Source: Paraconiothyrium sp. Pb-2020
Taxonomy: Eukaryota > Ascomycota > Dothideomycetes > Pleosporales > Didymosphaeriaceae
Length of the DNA stretch: 64,000 nt
Direction of reading: 5' to 3'
Assembly (NCBI GenBank): GCA_022419385.1
Contig: JAJUBI010000002.1
Span: 3,534,001 to 3,598,000, forward strand
Positions within the stretch are counted from its first letter, which is position 1. Every line of letters begins with the position of its first letter. Positions 42,111 to 50,852 of this stretch are shown here, piece after piece. A model generated the notes under the pieces. The model did no database searches. It saw nothing but the letters and a program-made list of their open reading frames with translations, and had not been told where the DNA came from. The translations under genes and the position numbers were made by a program.

Positions 42111-45100
42111 CTATTGCGGCCATTCCACCCTTAACCGTCCACTCTTGTCCACCACCTTGCCCTTCTTCTCGTCTCTCCTTACTGCCTCGCCTAACACTAT
42201 TGTCGCCAATCTCTCCACCACTCCTTCCACACTGATGGAACTTCCAACAACACCTGGTTGGCAATCTCCGACTTGTATTTCCTTCTGCGCTTTCTTCTCG
42301 TACTCTTCTATACTATTGAGGGTGAGGAGCTGCATGAATGCAGCGCATAGCACTACAAGCGCGTCGGTGAAGATCACGTTGTAACCCCAGGCGCGATAGC
42401 GTGCCCCAATGAAATCGTGGGTTGTAGCGTTCAAGTGATTTGTTAGGAGTGTGGCGTTAAGCACGGCGTTGGGCCCTTCTGTAGTCGAGAAAATGGACGG
42501 CTTTTTCTTATACAGCTGGTACAGCCTGTCGAGTGCTTTGTAGTGTGTTTTCGTCCACGGTTCGACACGCGGCAGTAGGTCGAGCTTAGTGAGAGCAGGG
42601 TGCGCGGGAGAAGGTAGTCCTGTCCTCATTGAGGGCGAGCAAGGCGGCGTACGAATATCAGTTACATCGCTGCGTTGTTGTGTATCTTCTTTGTCCTGGA
42701 TGCTTGATGCGAACGAATTGTTCGCTTTGTCCAACGCATTGCCAGATGCTGGGCCCGGCACAAACTGCTTCTGCTTAAAGGGGCTGGAAGTCAGCATCGC
42801 GCTTCCTTTGTTCCAGGTTTTGCTCGGCTCAGTAACTTCGGTGAGATTATGCAAGCTGCGTTCTTGCGGCTCATAAGCATCAAGATATTCGTCCGCTTTA
42901 TCGCGGATGCGGCGTAGACTCGAGTCCATGGGCTCCATCTCTCGTAGTATTTGGCGCTGATCTGAAGCCATGGAAAACCCAGTGTCGCCTTCAACATAGG
43001 TGTGGAACGGAGAACTAAGAGCCAGGGGAAGCGTGGACTCCTCAAAAGTCTGCTGAGCTGGATCTGATGATATATCGGACCCTCGTAATTCTTGCCTTAG
43101 GGGGCTACTCTTCACTGGCGATGAACGCAGGGCTGCGAGCTGTGGCGGGGTGTCCATGAAAGGGTTCGGTTTGTCCATCGCCGGCGTCCTAACCACTGGT
43201 GGTGGGGATGACTCTGGAAGCAAGCTCTGATCTAGGTTTAGGGAGATCTCTTCTTGCTTCTGCGTTCGCCTCCTTCGGATATCGCGAGACTGCTGACTCT
43301 TGAAAAGATTGGGGATGTTTGCTTGAAAAAACATCCCGGTATCATCGCTATCCTCACTGTCTACCTCTTCGTCCTCTTTTTCGAAACGAGTGGCGACTGG
43401 AGGCTGCATCGCCGTGCCTTTGACCTTGTCGAAGGCCCGCGCTGGGGAATTATCAGACTCGGTGGATGGAGGTGTTCCTATCTGAGAGTCTTCAGCCTCG
43501 TCGCTGTACTGAAAATCGTCCGAGGTCTTCCTTCGCCACGTTCTCGCCAGCTTCCCACGAGCTGGCTTGACGGGTCCATCTTGAGCCAACAGATCTTGGA
43601 TTCCTGGACTGCTGGCGTTGTCGATTTCGACTCGATCCGATGGTCGACTAGCTTCTTCTTCCCACATGTCTGCCATATCTATGCGCGCAGATTCATGGGT
43701 CTGATGCGGGGCAGAGAGCTGAGTATCTACCCGGTTCATACGTTGCACGGGCGGTGTGTCGATCCTCAAACTCATTTCGTCTTCATCGACCTCAGGGTTA
43801 CTGACGGGGCTGAGTAGACCCGATCTTTGGTCACTATGCGGCAGGATCGGGTATTGCACCTCAGTCGGGTGCGATACAGTAGCAGTGTCACCGTCTTGAT
43901 CCTCCGGTGTTAGCAAACGAGACTGTTGTGGTACAGTGCTTGAGGCGACACTATTTCCAGCGGACAGATCTGGATTTGCCGTCTTGATTGGGCTAGACCA
44001 GGCAGGTGAGGGAGATCGATTCATTCCGCTCTGTTTCGCTAGCTGCTCACCAAGCCGGAGTCCGGCCTGCAATTCCCTCTTGGTGCGTTCACTGAAGCCA
44101 CGGAAAAGATCATCGAGGTGATCTCGGCGTTCGTCCACCGTCTTAGAAGGTCCAGCTTCTGGCGTGACACGGTTTGGGTCCAGTACTCCTTGAAGAGCAA
44201 CGCCCGCCTTGACGACCCTTCCAATTCTAGGTGTCTGAGCTTCGGTCGGGGATAATCGTGCAGATTGAACTGGTGGTGGCTTAGATAGCTCAACTGGCTC
44301 TACCGAAGGCGTCTTGTACCGAGGTGGTGCTGCTGCTGGTAATGCTTGAGCTGAAGGAAAAAGGCCTGGTGGTAACCGTACACTTGTATTTTCACTCCCC
44401 CGCCCAAAGGAATTGGACGACGGTATTTCGAGACAAGCATGATCCTGTTGTAAGTCTTGACTGTATGCACTGGATCTACCGCCTGTTGCACCGTTCGCAG
44501 GTCTTGTCACAGAACCGCAGCTGGGTAAAGAGTCCACAGAGATCATACTAAAGCTCTCGCTATCAATGATGGTAGTATCATCAGGCATCCTCGTAGCCCC
44601 TTCCTCGAATACAAAACAGGTCTCCTCATTGTGCTCCTCCTCATCCTCCGGAGTTCCGGACGCAGACGCTTGCGGAGACCTGAAATGGGTCATGTTGTCG
44701 ACATCTTCTTCGGCTAAATGCTCTTCGGTAATCGTAACTTCACGATCACCGCCATCATCTTCCTCTGATTCCTCATCGGAGGAGATCTCGATCAAATCCT
44801 GGTCTTTGGCCACGGGTGTATTTTCGCGCGCTTTGAGTCTCCGTGATAGACCTGTCTGGACGAACGTGGAATTGAAGCGTCCTCTCCGCTCGTGTGGGGT
44901 TGAATCCATCTCTGGCTGACTATCATCTTGTATACCGGGGCCTGGTGCCGTGTCAGTATGCAATTCTGATTCAATCGACTCCGGAAGAGGAGGGCTTTGT
45001 GGCGCGGTATGCTCGTCGTCCTCTTCCAGGGGTGGCGGCTGGATGCTCTTTCGCGGGCGACCTCTGCGCTTCTTGGGCGTTGCATCTGTCTCGACATCGG

Positions 45101-45728
45101 CTGCGCTTGCATCTCCGCCTACGCTCGACCTTCGAGCCTGACCCCAGATGTCGTCTTCTCCCGCCAGCTGGACCTTCCGCGGGCGCCCTCTTTTCCTCTT
45201 GGGAGTCACATCCGTTTCCAAGTCAGCTGAACTGTTGTCGCCCACGCTCGTGCGCCGCGGTTTGGACGTGGCTCTCTTCCTCACGGGGGTTCCGCTTCGT
45301 TTTGTTGGCGCCTCAGATTTCCTCGGTCGTCCACGACGCTTGGCGGGTGACGATGCATCGGGATCCTTGAGAGGGATTGTCGTGGTCTTTGTGTGGGTAA
45401 TGTGCTTGACAATGGGCGACTCCATGTTCTCGCTGTCACTCCCCGGCTCTGCCTGGACCGTGACCTTGATGCGCCACGGACTGTGGCCGGCGGTGCGCGG
45501 AGTGCTCAGCAGCATGTGTTTGGTGGGAGAGGCAAGATCGAGGCCGGTGATCTTGGGTCTGCGATTCTGCTTGCTTGGCGAAGTTGCGGTGAGAGGCTGT
45601 CGTATGGTCGCACGCGTCGCCAGCGATCGTGCGCGTGATTGCTCTTCGTCAAACGAGGCACCAAGCGGGTCTGGCGACGACTGCGCACGATTCTCGTCGT
45701 CACTCGATACGATATATCTCGGAGTCAT
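42111..45728 (-). CDS. Large AT-hook protein
   Basis: Intronless, 1205 residues from ATG 45728 (MTPRYIVSSDDENR); an in-frame ATG at 45749 would add seven residues. Three AT-hooks are clear at about residues 130-137 (KRRGRPRKS), 178-185 (RKRGRPRKV) and 219-228 (KKRRGRPRKS). Hooks 2 and 3 each end a repeated unit of about 45 residues (RRTSVG...ETDVTPK and RRSSVG...ETDATPK). The middle is long, acidic and Ser/Pro-rich, probably disordered, with many SP/TP sites that a cyclin-dependent kinase could use. The last 160 residues are ordered and look conserved: PWTKTHYKALDRLYQLYKKK, TTHDFIGARYRAWGYNVIFT, then an Ala/Leu-rich helix. Proteins of this type in filamentous fungi are annotated only as AT-hook proteins and are expected in the nucleus on AT-rich DNA. 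It is divergent with GEN1, sharing a promoter under 200 bases. Confidence 0.85.
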   Translation of the reverse strand: MTPRYIVSSDDENRAQSSPDPLGASFDEEQSRARSLATRATIRQPLTATSPSKQNRRPKITGLDLASPTKHMLLSTPRTAGHSPWRIKVTVQAEPGSDSENMESPIVKHITHTKTTTIPLKDPDASSPAKRRGRPRKSEAPTKRSGTPVRKRATSKPRRTSVGDNSSADLETDVTPKRKRGRPRKVQLAGEDDIWGQARRSSVGGDASAADVETDATPKKRRGRPRKSIQPPPLEEDDEHTAPQSPPLPESIESELHTDTAPGPGIQDDSQPEMDSTPHERRGRFNSTFVQTGLSRRLKARENTPVAKDQDLIEISSDEESEEDDGGDREVTITEEHLAEEDVDNMTHFRSPQASASGTPEDEEEHNEETCFVFEEGATRMPDDTTIIDSESFSMISVDSLPSCGSVTRPANGATGGRSSAYSQDLQQDHACLEIPSSNSFGRGSENTSVRLPPGLFPSAQALPAAAPPRYKTPSVEPVELSKPPPVQSARLSPTEAQTPRIGRVVKAGVALQGVLDPNRVTPEAGPSKTVDERRDHLDDLFRGFSERTKRELQAGLRLGEQLAKQSGMNRSPSPAWSSPIKTANPDLSAGNSVASSTVPQQSRLLTPEDQDGDTATVSHPTEVQYPILPHSDQRSGLLSPVSNPEVDEDEMSLRIDTPPVQRMNRVDTQLSAPHQTHESARIDMADMWEEEASRPSDRVEIDNASSPGIQDLLAQDGPVKPARGKLARTWRRKTSDDFQYSDEAEDSQIGTPPSTESDNSPARAFDKVKGTAMQPPVATRFEKEDEEVDSEDSDDTGMFFQANIPNLFKSQQSRDIRRRRTQKQEEISLNLDQSLLPESSPPPVVRTPAMDKPNPFMDTPPQLAALRSSPVKSSPLRQELRGSDISSDPAQQTFEESTLPLALSSPFHTYVEGDTGFSMASDQRQILREMEPMDSSLRRIRDKADEYLDAYEPQERSLHNLTEVTEPSKTWNKGSAMLTSSPFKQKQFVPGPASGNALDKANNSFASSIQDKEDTQQRSDVTDIRTPPCSPSMRTGLPSPAHPALTKLDLLPRVEPWTKTHYKALDRLYQLYKKKPSIFSTTEGPNAVLNATLLTNHLNATTHDFIGARYRAWGYNVIFTDALVVLCAAFMQLLTLNSIEEYEKKAQKEIQVGDCQPGVVGSSISVEGVVERLATIVLGEAVRRDEKKGKVVDKSGRLRVEWPQ

Positions 45729-45916
45729 GTTGTCGTGCGCGCGGTGCATGGCGCGTGGAATGTGTCGTGTGGGAAGAATGCCTGGGAGTTGGGCTGCATA
45801 CCCTGAAGCGGGCGCTTGTGTTGGTCGCCGTCGCTACGGCAACAATCTAATCGCACGGCAGCAGCCGAGAACAGGCGCCAACCCCACAACGCAGGCGGAT
45901 GCACCATGGCATCGCA
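45729..45916. promoter_or_regulatory. Short divergent promoter, AT-hook gene / GEN1
   Basis: Only 188 bases separate the two starts (167 if the longer AT-hook start is used), so the two genes very likely share control elements. No specific binding site is claimed. Confidence 0.5.
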
Positions 45917-47874
45917 ATGGGCATCAAAGGGTATGTAGAACCATGATTCCAAAGTTGCTACGATAGCATGTGCTTATTGATTCAGGATCTACCAAGAGAT
46001 CGGGCCCGGCCGCCGCGTAGCGCTTTCAAAACTTGCTGTGGAGAAGTTTGAGCAGACGGGGCGCCCGCTGCGAATAGCTATTGACGTTTCGATATGGCTC
46101 TTTCAGATCCAAGCTAGTAAAGGTAATTCTCACGTCCTGGAACTGTCGCAAAATCGCTAATTCTCGACCAACAGGTGGCACGAATCCAGCCCTGCGCACG
46201 TTCTATTATCGCCTGCTCCGCCTCGTCGCTCTGTCCATACATCCTATCTTCGTTTTCGATGGTCCGAACAAGCCCCCATTTAAGCGCAACAAAAAGACGG
46301 GCGGACCTGGCGTCAGCGTCGCGTCTATCCCGGAGTTCCTCGCGAAGCAGCTTCTCAAGCAGTTTGGGTTCCCTTTACATCTTGCGCCGGGCGAGGCAGA
46401 GGCAGAATGCGCATTGCTACAAAGGGAAGGCATTGTAGACGCAGTACTCAGTGAAGATGTCGATACTCTCATGTTTGGTAGCGGCGTGACAATTAGGAAT
46501 TGGTCACCAGAGCAGAAGTCAAGCAAGACACCGACACACGTCAATGTGTACGATGCAGTAGAGACAAAGAATGGTCCTTCCGGGTTGGATCGCGAGGGCA
46601 TGATCTTGGTGGCTCTGATGAGCGGTGGCGACTACGTTCCGGAGGGGATTCCTGGTTGCGGCCCTAAAAAAGCTTGCGAGGCAGCAAGAGCCGGATTCGG
46701 GAGAGAGCTATGTCAGTTGGCGAGAAATGATGCTAAAGGCTTGCGGGACTGGCGAGAGCGGCTGCAGCATGAAATCAAGACGAACGAGAGCAAGCTTTTC
46801 GCCCAGAAGCGTCCAAGCTTGATCATTCCCGACAGCTTCCCTCGAACCGATATTCTTGGTTATTATACCCATCCCGCGGTCTCGAATCAGGCGGGTCTGG
46901 ACAGGCTCAGAAGCTCCCTGAAGTGGGACCATGATCTTGACCTCCCGGGCCTGCGCAGCTTCACTTGCGATGCCTTTGACTGGGCGAAGCTCGAGGGTGC
47001 AAAGCATTTCATCCGTAGCCTGGCTCCATCATTGCTCGTTCGTCACCTTCGAATGAGGGGAGAGCAGACGGGGAGGTTCCCCTCCAGTAATCTTCAAGCT
47101 GTTCAGGAGGATGAAGCGCTTCTTGTCAATGGCATACACGGTAAGCGACAGCATGCTGTAACAGACAGCACCTCTGAGCTTCGTGTGAGCTTCACACCAA
47201 TTGAGCTCGTTAAAATCGACTTAACAGCCGAAGAGCCAGATGATGGGGTGGAGATCTCACCGGCATCAGAGCCTGAGGTGGATGAGGAAATACCCATAGA
47301 AGTCGATGATGACGCAGACGGGCCCAGAAAAAGAGGCCCAACCAAGTTTGACCCTCATAAGCCTGCACGAGTATGGATCCTCGAGACATACGTAAAAGTC
47401 GGCGTGCCCTTAAAAGTCCAGGATTGGGAGGCAGAACGGCAGAGACCACTACGATCGAAACGGACAGCTCCAGCAAACGATGGCAGCGCAGCGGCATCCA
47501 AACCGACAGGAGGCAGACGAACGAAGGTAGCTGACAGTGCTCAGCAACTGTCTATTCAGAATTTTGCAAGGGTCACAAAACCTGGGACCAAAACGATACG
47601 AGCAACCTCAAAATCCCGGGACAATGTCGTGTCTCAGCCTGCAACGAGTACAGAAGGCGTCGTCGTCAACCTTCTTTCCTCTTCACCTGCGAGTCGGAGA
47701 AAAACCAACTCACCTCGTTCCACCAGAGAGAGGTCACTCTCGCCACTAGCAGAGTTCCCACCTAGCCTCGCAACAAGGAGACGAGGGCCAATGCAGCGCG
47801 CGCATACCCTTCCTTCCAACTCAACTCTGCCACCGATATTGTCCGATCAGGAAGAGTTACGCCAGATAGGATAG
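45917..47874 (+). CDS. GEN1: Holliday-junction resolvase of the GEN1/YEN1 type
   Basis: XPG/Rad2-family structure-specific endonuclease that cuts Holliday junctions. Exons are 45917-45930 (only MGIKG), 45986-46122 and 46175-47874 (616 residues). The tiny first exon is supported by the family start MGIKGIYQEIGPGRRVALSK. XPG-N residues include RIAIDVSIWLFQIQ and FVFDGPNKPPFKRN. The XPG-I block APGEAEAECALLQREGIVDA, then SEDVDTLMFG, carries the metal-binding acids. The helix-two-turn-helix is LMSGGDYVPEGIPGCGPKKA. A C-terminal region follows, with a QQLSIQNF element that resembles a PCNA-binding box. The frame stops at 47874 in the middle of a typical low-complexity tail. The next frame over continues the tail without a gap (next entry), so the true protein is probably about 900 residues. 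Confidence 0.92.
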
Positions 47875-48734
47875 AGACGTTGGATCTAGTGGATATACAC
47901 AAGACTGCGCCATCTTTGCAAGATCCAGCCAAGAAACCGAGGATGCAAGCAACAAAGAAGCCCATAATGTGTACAGCTACACGCGCAGCAAGCGTAACAT
48001 CATCCCCGGGGAAGACGAAACAAACGACGCTAGATGGATGGCGGTCACCAGCCAATTCACCCAGCAAACCCCGGAAGAGAACCCTACCTCTGAGTACTGC
48101 GCCTAAACCGCGTCAACCGCACTTCGAGGTGATGCATGCGGACACAGAAACTCTCGATCTCACGCTATCTTCACCTTTGGGCCCCTCTACAGAAACGGCA
48201 ATCGTCCTTCAAGAACTAGGGCAAACTTCGAACCGCCCGCCATTGACATTCCTATCATCTAACGACTTAAACGTGTCCAATGACCCATCCTCCGCCACAG
48301 CGAACACGTCTTCGAAGGCTAGAGCGAATCTCACAGTCAAATCGCGACGAACCTCTCCTCGGCTACGAAGAACGCTTTTAGCATCGCGGGAGATAGAGTG
48401 TTTAGACGTGACAGAATTTCCATCACCACCGCCTATAGGTACTGTTGCTTTACCAGCTTCTCCAAAGAACGTAAAGCCTACACCTCGTCGATCGCCTCGT
48501 GCGTTGAAAACCGCAACGGAGTCACACGCTCCCAAGACGTCTCCTCCGTCAGCGTGGAAACAAAAGGCTAGGAAAAAGCGCGAGGTAATTTTGAGAAAGA
48601 GCCTCGCAGGTGCGTGGACTTTCGTTGATGCACAGAGCCCTTCGAAGGCAGGAATGTGTGATGGGGACGTACCTAAGGGAAAGGAAAGGAGGCGGTGGCG
48701 AGAGAGCGAGATCGAGTTTCTCGACCTGTGTTAG
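47875..48734 (+). CDS. Probable C-terminal part of GEN1, in the next frame
   Basis: An open frame of 285 codons begins right after the GEN1 stop; its first codons read IETLDLVDIHKTAPSLQDPA. It has no ATG at its beginning. Composition (Ser/Pro/Lys, TP/SP sites) matches the GEN1 tail. It contains KQTTLDGW, a PCNA-box-like element, and ends in RRRWRESEIEFLDLC, an ending I associate with fungal YEN1/GEN1 tails (from memory, not checked). Read back across the junction, it would give SDQE.VTPDRIETLDLV if one base were restored near 47851-47856. So either one base is missing here (assembly or mutation), or the tail is lost from the protein. It is unlikely to be a gene of its own. Confidence 0.6.
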
Positions 48735-49241
48735 CGATGCCGACAGGGAAGAATATGGTGTTTAGTCTTCTTGTACACTCCTACGGTTTATGCATAGCGG
48801 AAGGAGTTAGCTCATAGCACGCGCGTATGATATTACGAACTAGGTAACAGTGTTCGATTGAACATGATTCAATCATTCACGAAGCTCGTAATATAAGGGT
48901 GTGAAGTTTGGATATGGTTATAATTGCTGTAAGCTATGTGTGAACATGATGATATGTTCATGCGATTGGGCCGAAGCGCATGGTTCGATGGTCGGACGTT
49001 CCACGCAAACCGCATCACTTGAGTCTACAATAGTTTCGAACTTCTCATTCCTGCTAAGCGCTATGGCAAGCCATGTCCAAGCCTTCTCTATCACAATAAT
49101 ACAAGCCTGACCCGCGAAAAGCCTTTCGAACGGCGACTATAAGCAACCCGCGTTCCCTTTTCAGCAGAAATGCCATGTTTCGCTATTGTGACAGTGGAGT
49201 ATACAAAAGAAAATGTGCCAGGAGCGGCATGCGGCTCGGCT
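48735..49241. other. Gene-free stretch between convergent genes
   Basis: About 500 bases holding the 3' ends of GEN1 and TAM41. Nothing else is recognised. Confidence 0.4.
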
Positions 49242-50624
49242 TCATGACTTCATCCTTCCCTTCTCCCTCTTCTCCTGCAAATACCTCCAGGCGCGGATTG
49301 GACCTGCAGTTAGAATACCCTTGACACTTTGAACGGCTGCGGGCCAGTATACCGTCTGGTTGATGGCCTTCGTGACCATGGCAGGGAGATCCTTCTCTGC
49401 AGCTATACGTCGATCGAATGCTCCGCCTACTTGCTTTTTGAGTCCACCTTTAGCATCCTCGTCCTTGCTAGCTTCTAACATTTCCTGAAACTCGCGGCCT
49501 GGAATAGCGAATTTGCGCTGGTAGAGAAAATACACCTTCTCTCGGAAGGACTTGGGCAATCTCCTAACCATATTTGCCCGGCGCTCTACGTCCATGTCCT
49601 GAGTGAGCTTGAGATCCAGCTTGGTTTCGTCCATCCAATCCGGGTTGCTGATGGCCTTCTCATCTGCGTACGAGATATTGGGCAGCGACATGATCAGGTC
49701 ATGATACAGCAGGCGGAAATTGCGTATCTGATGGGTCACGATGTTGTCAATCTTCTTAGGATGCTCTGAGCCATACGTCATGCGCGGATCTCCTTGGTAG
49801 CTGAGGCCAGTAATTGTGGAGTAGAGCTCTTTCTCTGTGAAGGTCTGGGGTAGGAGTAGCAGCGAGCAGCGCACGGCGGAGAGGAGATTGCGCTGATTTG
49901 CGACACGAATGTTTGGTTCTTCGAACAGAATCTTGACAGGCTTGTGAAGACGACCAGCGAGGTAGAGGGTGTCCCAATTAGAGAGATCGCGGTGGAGCGT
50001 TTCAAAATTGACGACAGCGTACTTGATCATGGTTCCGTTTACAGTAATGTACGGGTTGAAGTAGACTCCTGCGCCGTACCTATCCTGCACATGGCTGACT
50101 ACGCCGGACCCCAATCTTCCCAGGAAGGAGTAGTGGTCTCGGTGTTCGCGCAGGTTTAGGGAGTGGAAGTGTTGAGAGAAGCGTGTTGTGAAGACGAAGT
50201 CAATTATCTTTCCCCCTCCTTTCTGCCATTTCAATATCGCCTCTGGGGGGTTCGGATGCGGCGAGAGCGTGACGCGCGATGCGGTCGCGTCGGATTGCGG
50301 GAAGACACCGGAGCCGTATGCGAAGGCGTACGTGATGGGAGGGAATTGCTTCAATATGCCGCGCAGGCTTCTTTTGAATTCCTCATTTGTTTCGATCAAC
50401 TGATTCTTGCCGAAGTCCTTGTGCGGCAATTCTGAGAAATCCGAGAGCGCCGGCGCTTCGTCTTCCCACCCCGGAGGGAGAGACTGATTGTAGGCTTCTG
50501 TGGCTGCTTGCGGGCTTTGCGAAGTAACATAGCGCCGATACGCCTGGAGCAATGGTCGTCTACACCATGGTATCCGAATTAAAGGACGTAGTCGAGACAT
50601 GATGTAGAGCGCAGTTTTTCCCAT
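49242..50624 (-). CDS. TAM41: Mitochondrial CDP-diacylglycerol synthase Tam41
   Basis: Mitochondrial phosphatidate cytidylyltransferase that makes CDP-diacylglycerol for cardiolipin on the matrix side of the inner membrane. Intronless. ATG 50624 (460 residues) or ATG 50600 (MSRLRPLIRIPWCRR) could start; either gives a basic amphipathic mitochondrial presequence ending near YVTSQS. Nucleotidyltransferase motifs are TYAFAYGSGVFPQ (GSG) and GGKIIDFVFTT with the metal-binding Asp. Further family blocks are HYSFLGRLGSGVVSHVQDRY, GAGVYFNPYITVNG, KYAVVNFETLHRDLSNWDTL, YLAGRLHKPVKIL, and LSAVRCSLLLLPQTFTEKEL. Length and order agree with the family. It is divergent with BIR1 across 228 bases. Confidence 0.95.
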   Translation of the reverse strand: MGKTALYIMSRLRPLIRIPWCRRPLLQAYRRYVTSQSPQAATEAYNQSLPPGWEDEAPALSDFSELPHKDFGKNQLIETNEEFKRSLRGILKQFPPITYAFAYGSGVFPQSDATASRVTLSPHPNPPEAILKWQKGGGKIIDFVFTTRFSQHFHSLNLREHRDHYSFLGRLGSGVVSHVQDRYGAGVYFNPYITVNGTMIKYAVVNFETLHRDLSNWDTLYLAGRLHKPVKILFEEPNIRVANQRNLLSAVRCSLLLLPQTFTEKELYSTITGLSYQGDPRMTYGSEHPKKIDNIVTHQIRNFRLLYHDLIMSLPNISYADEKAISNPDWMDETKLDLKLTQDMDVERRANMVRRLPKSFREKVYFLYQRKFAIPGREFQEMLEASKDEDAKGGLKKQVGGAFDRRIAAEKDLPAMVTKAINQTVYWPAAVQSVKGILTAGPIRAWRYLQEKREKGRMKS

Positions 50625-50852
50625 CAACGGTCGAAGTTGCGATGGTGATGACTAAGCGCTTCCGCCCGCTCGTTGCCAGTTGCCAAGGCTAGGCACGCTT
50701 ATGTTTGTTGATGGGCGGTGATGCGCGACTTCCAGCCCACCACCGCCGCTCCCGCCATCGCATATCGGCCGCGCAAAGAGACACACAACTTAGTGGTTCT
50801 TGAAACGACGGGTGTATAGCTCAGAATTACTCTCACCCGCAGCAACGTCGCA
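50625..50852. promoter_or_regulatory. Short divergent promoter, TAM41 / BIR1
   Basis: 228 bases between two divergent starts, so a shared promoter is likely. No specific site is identified. Confidence 0.5.
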
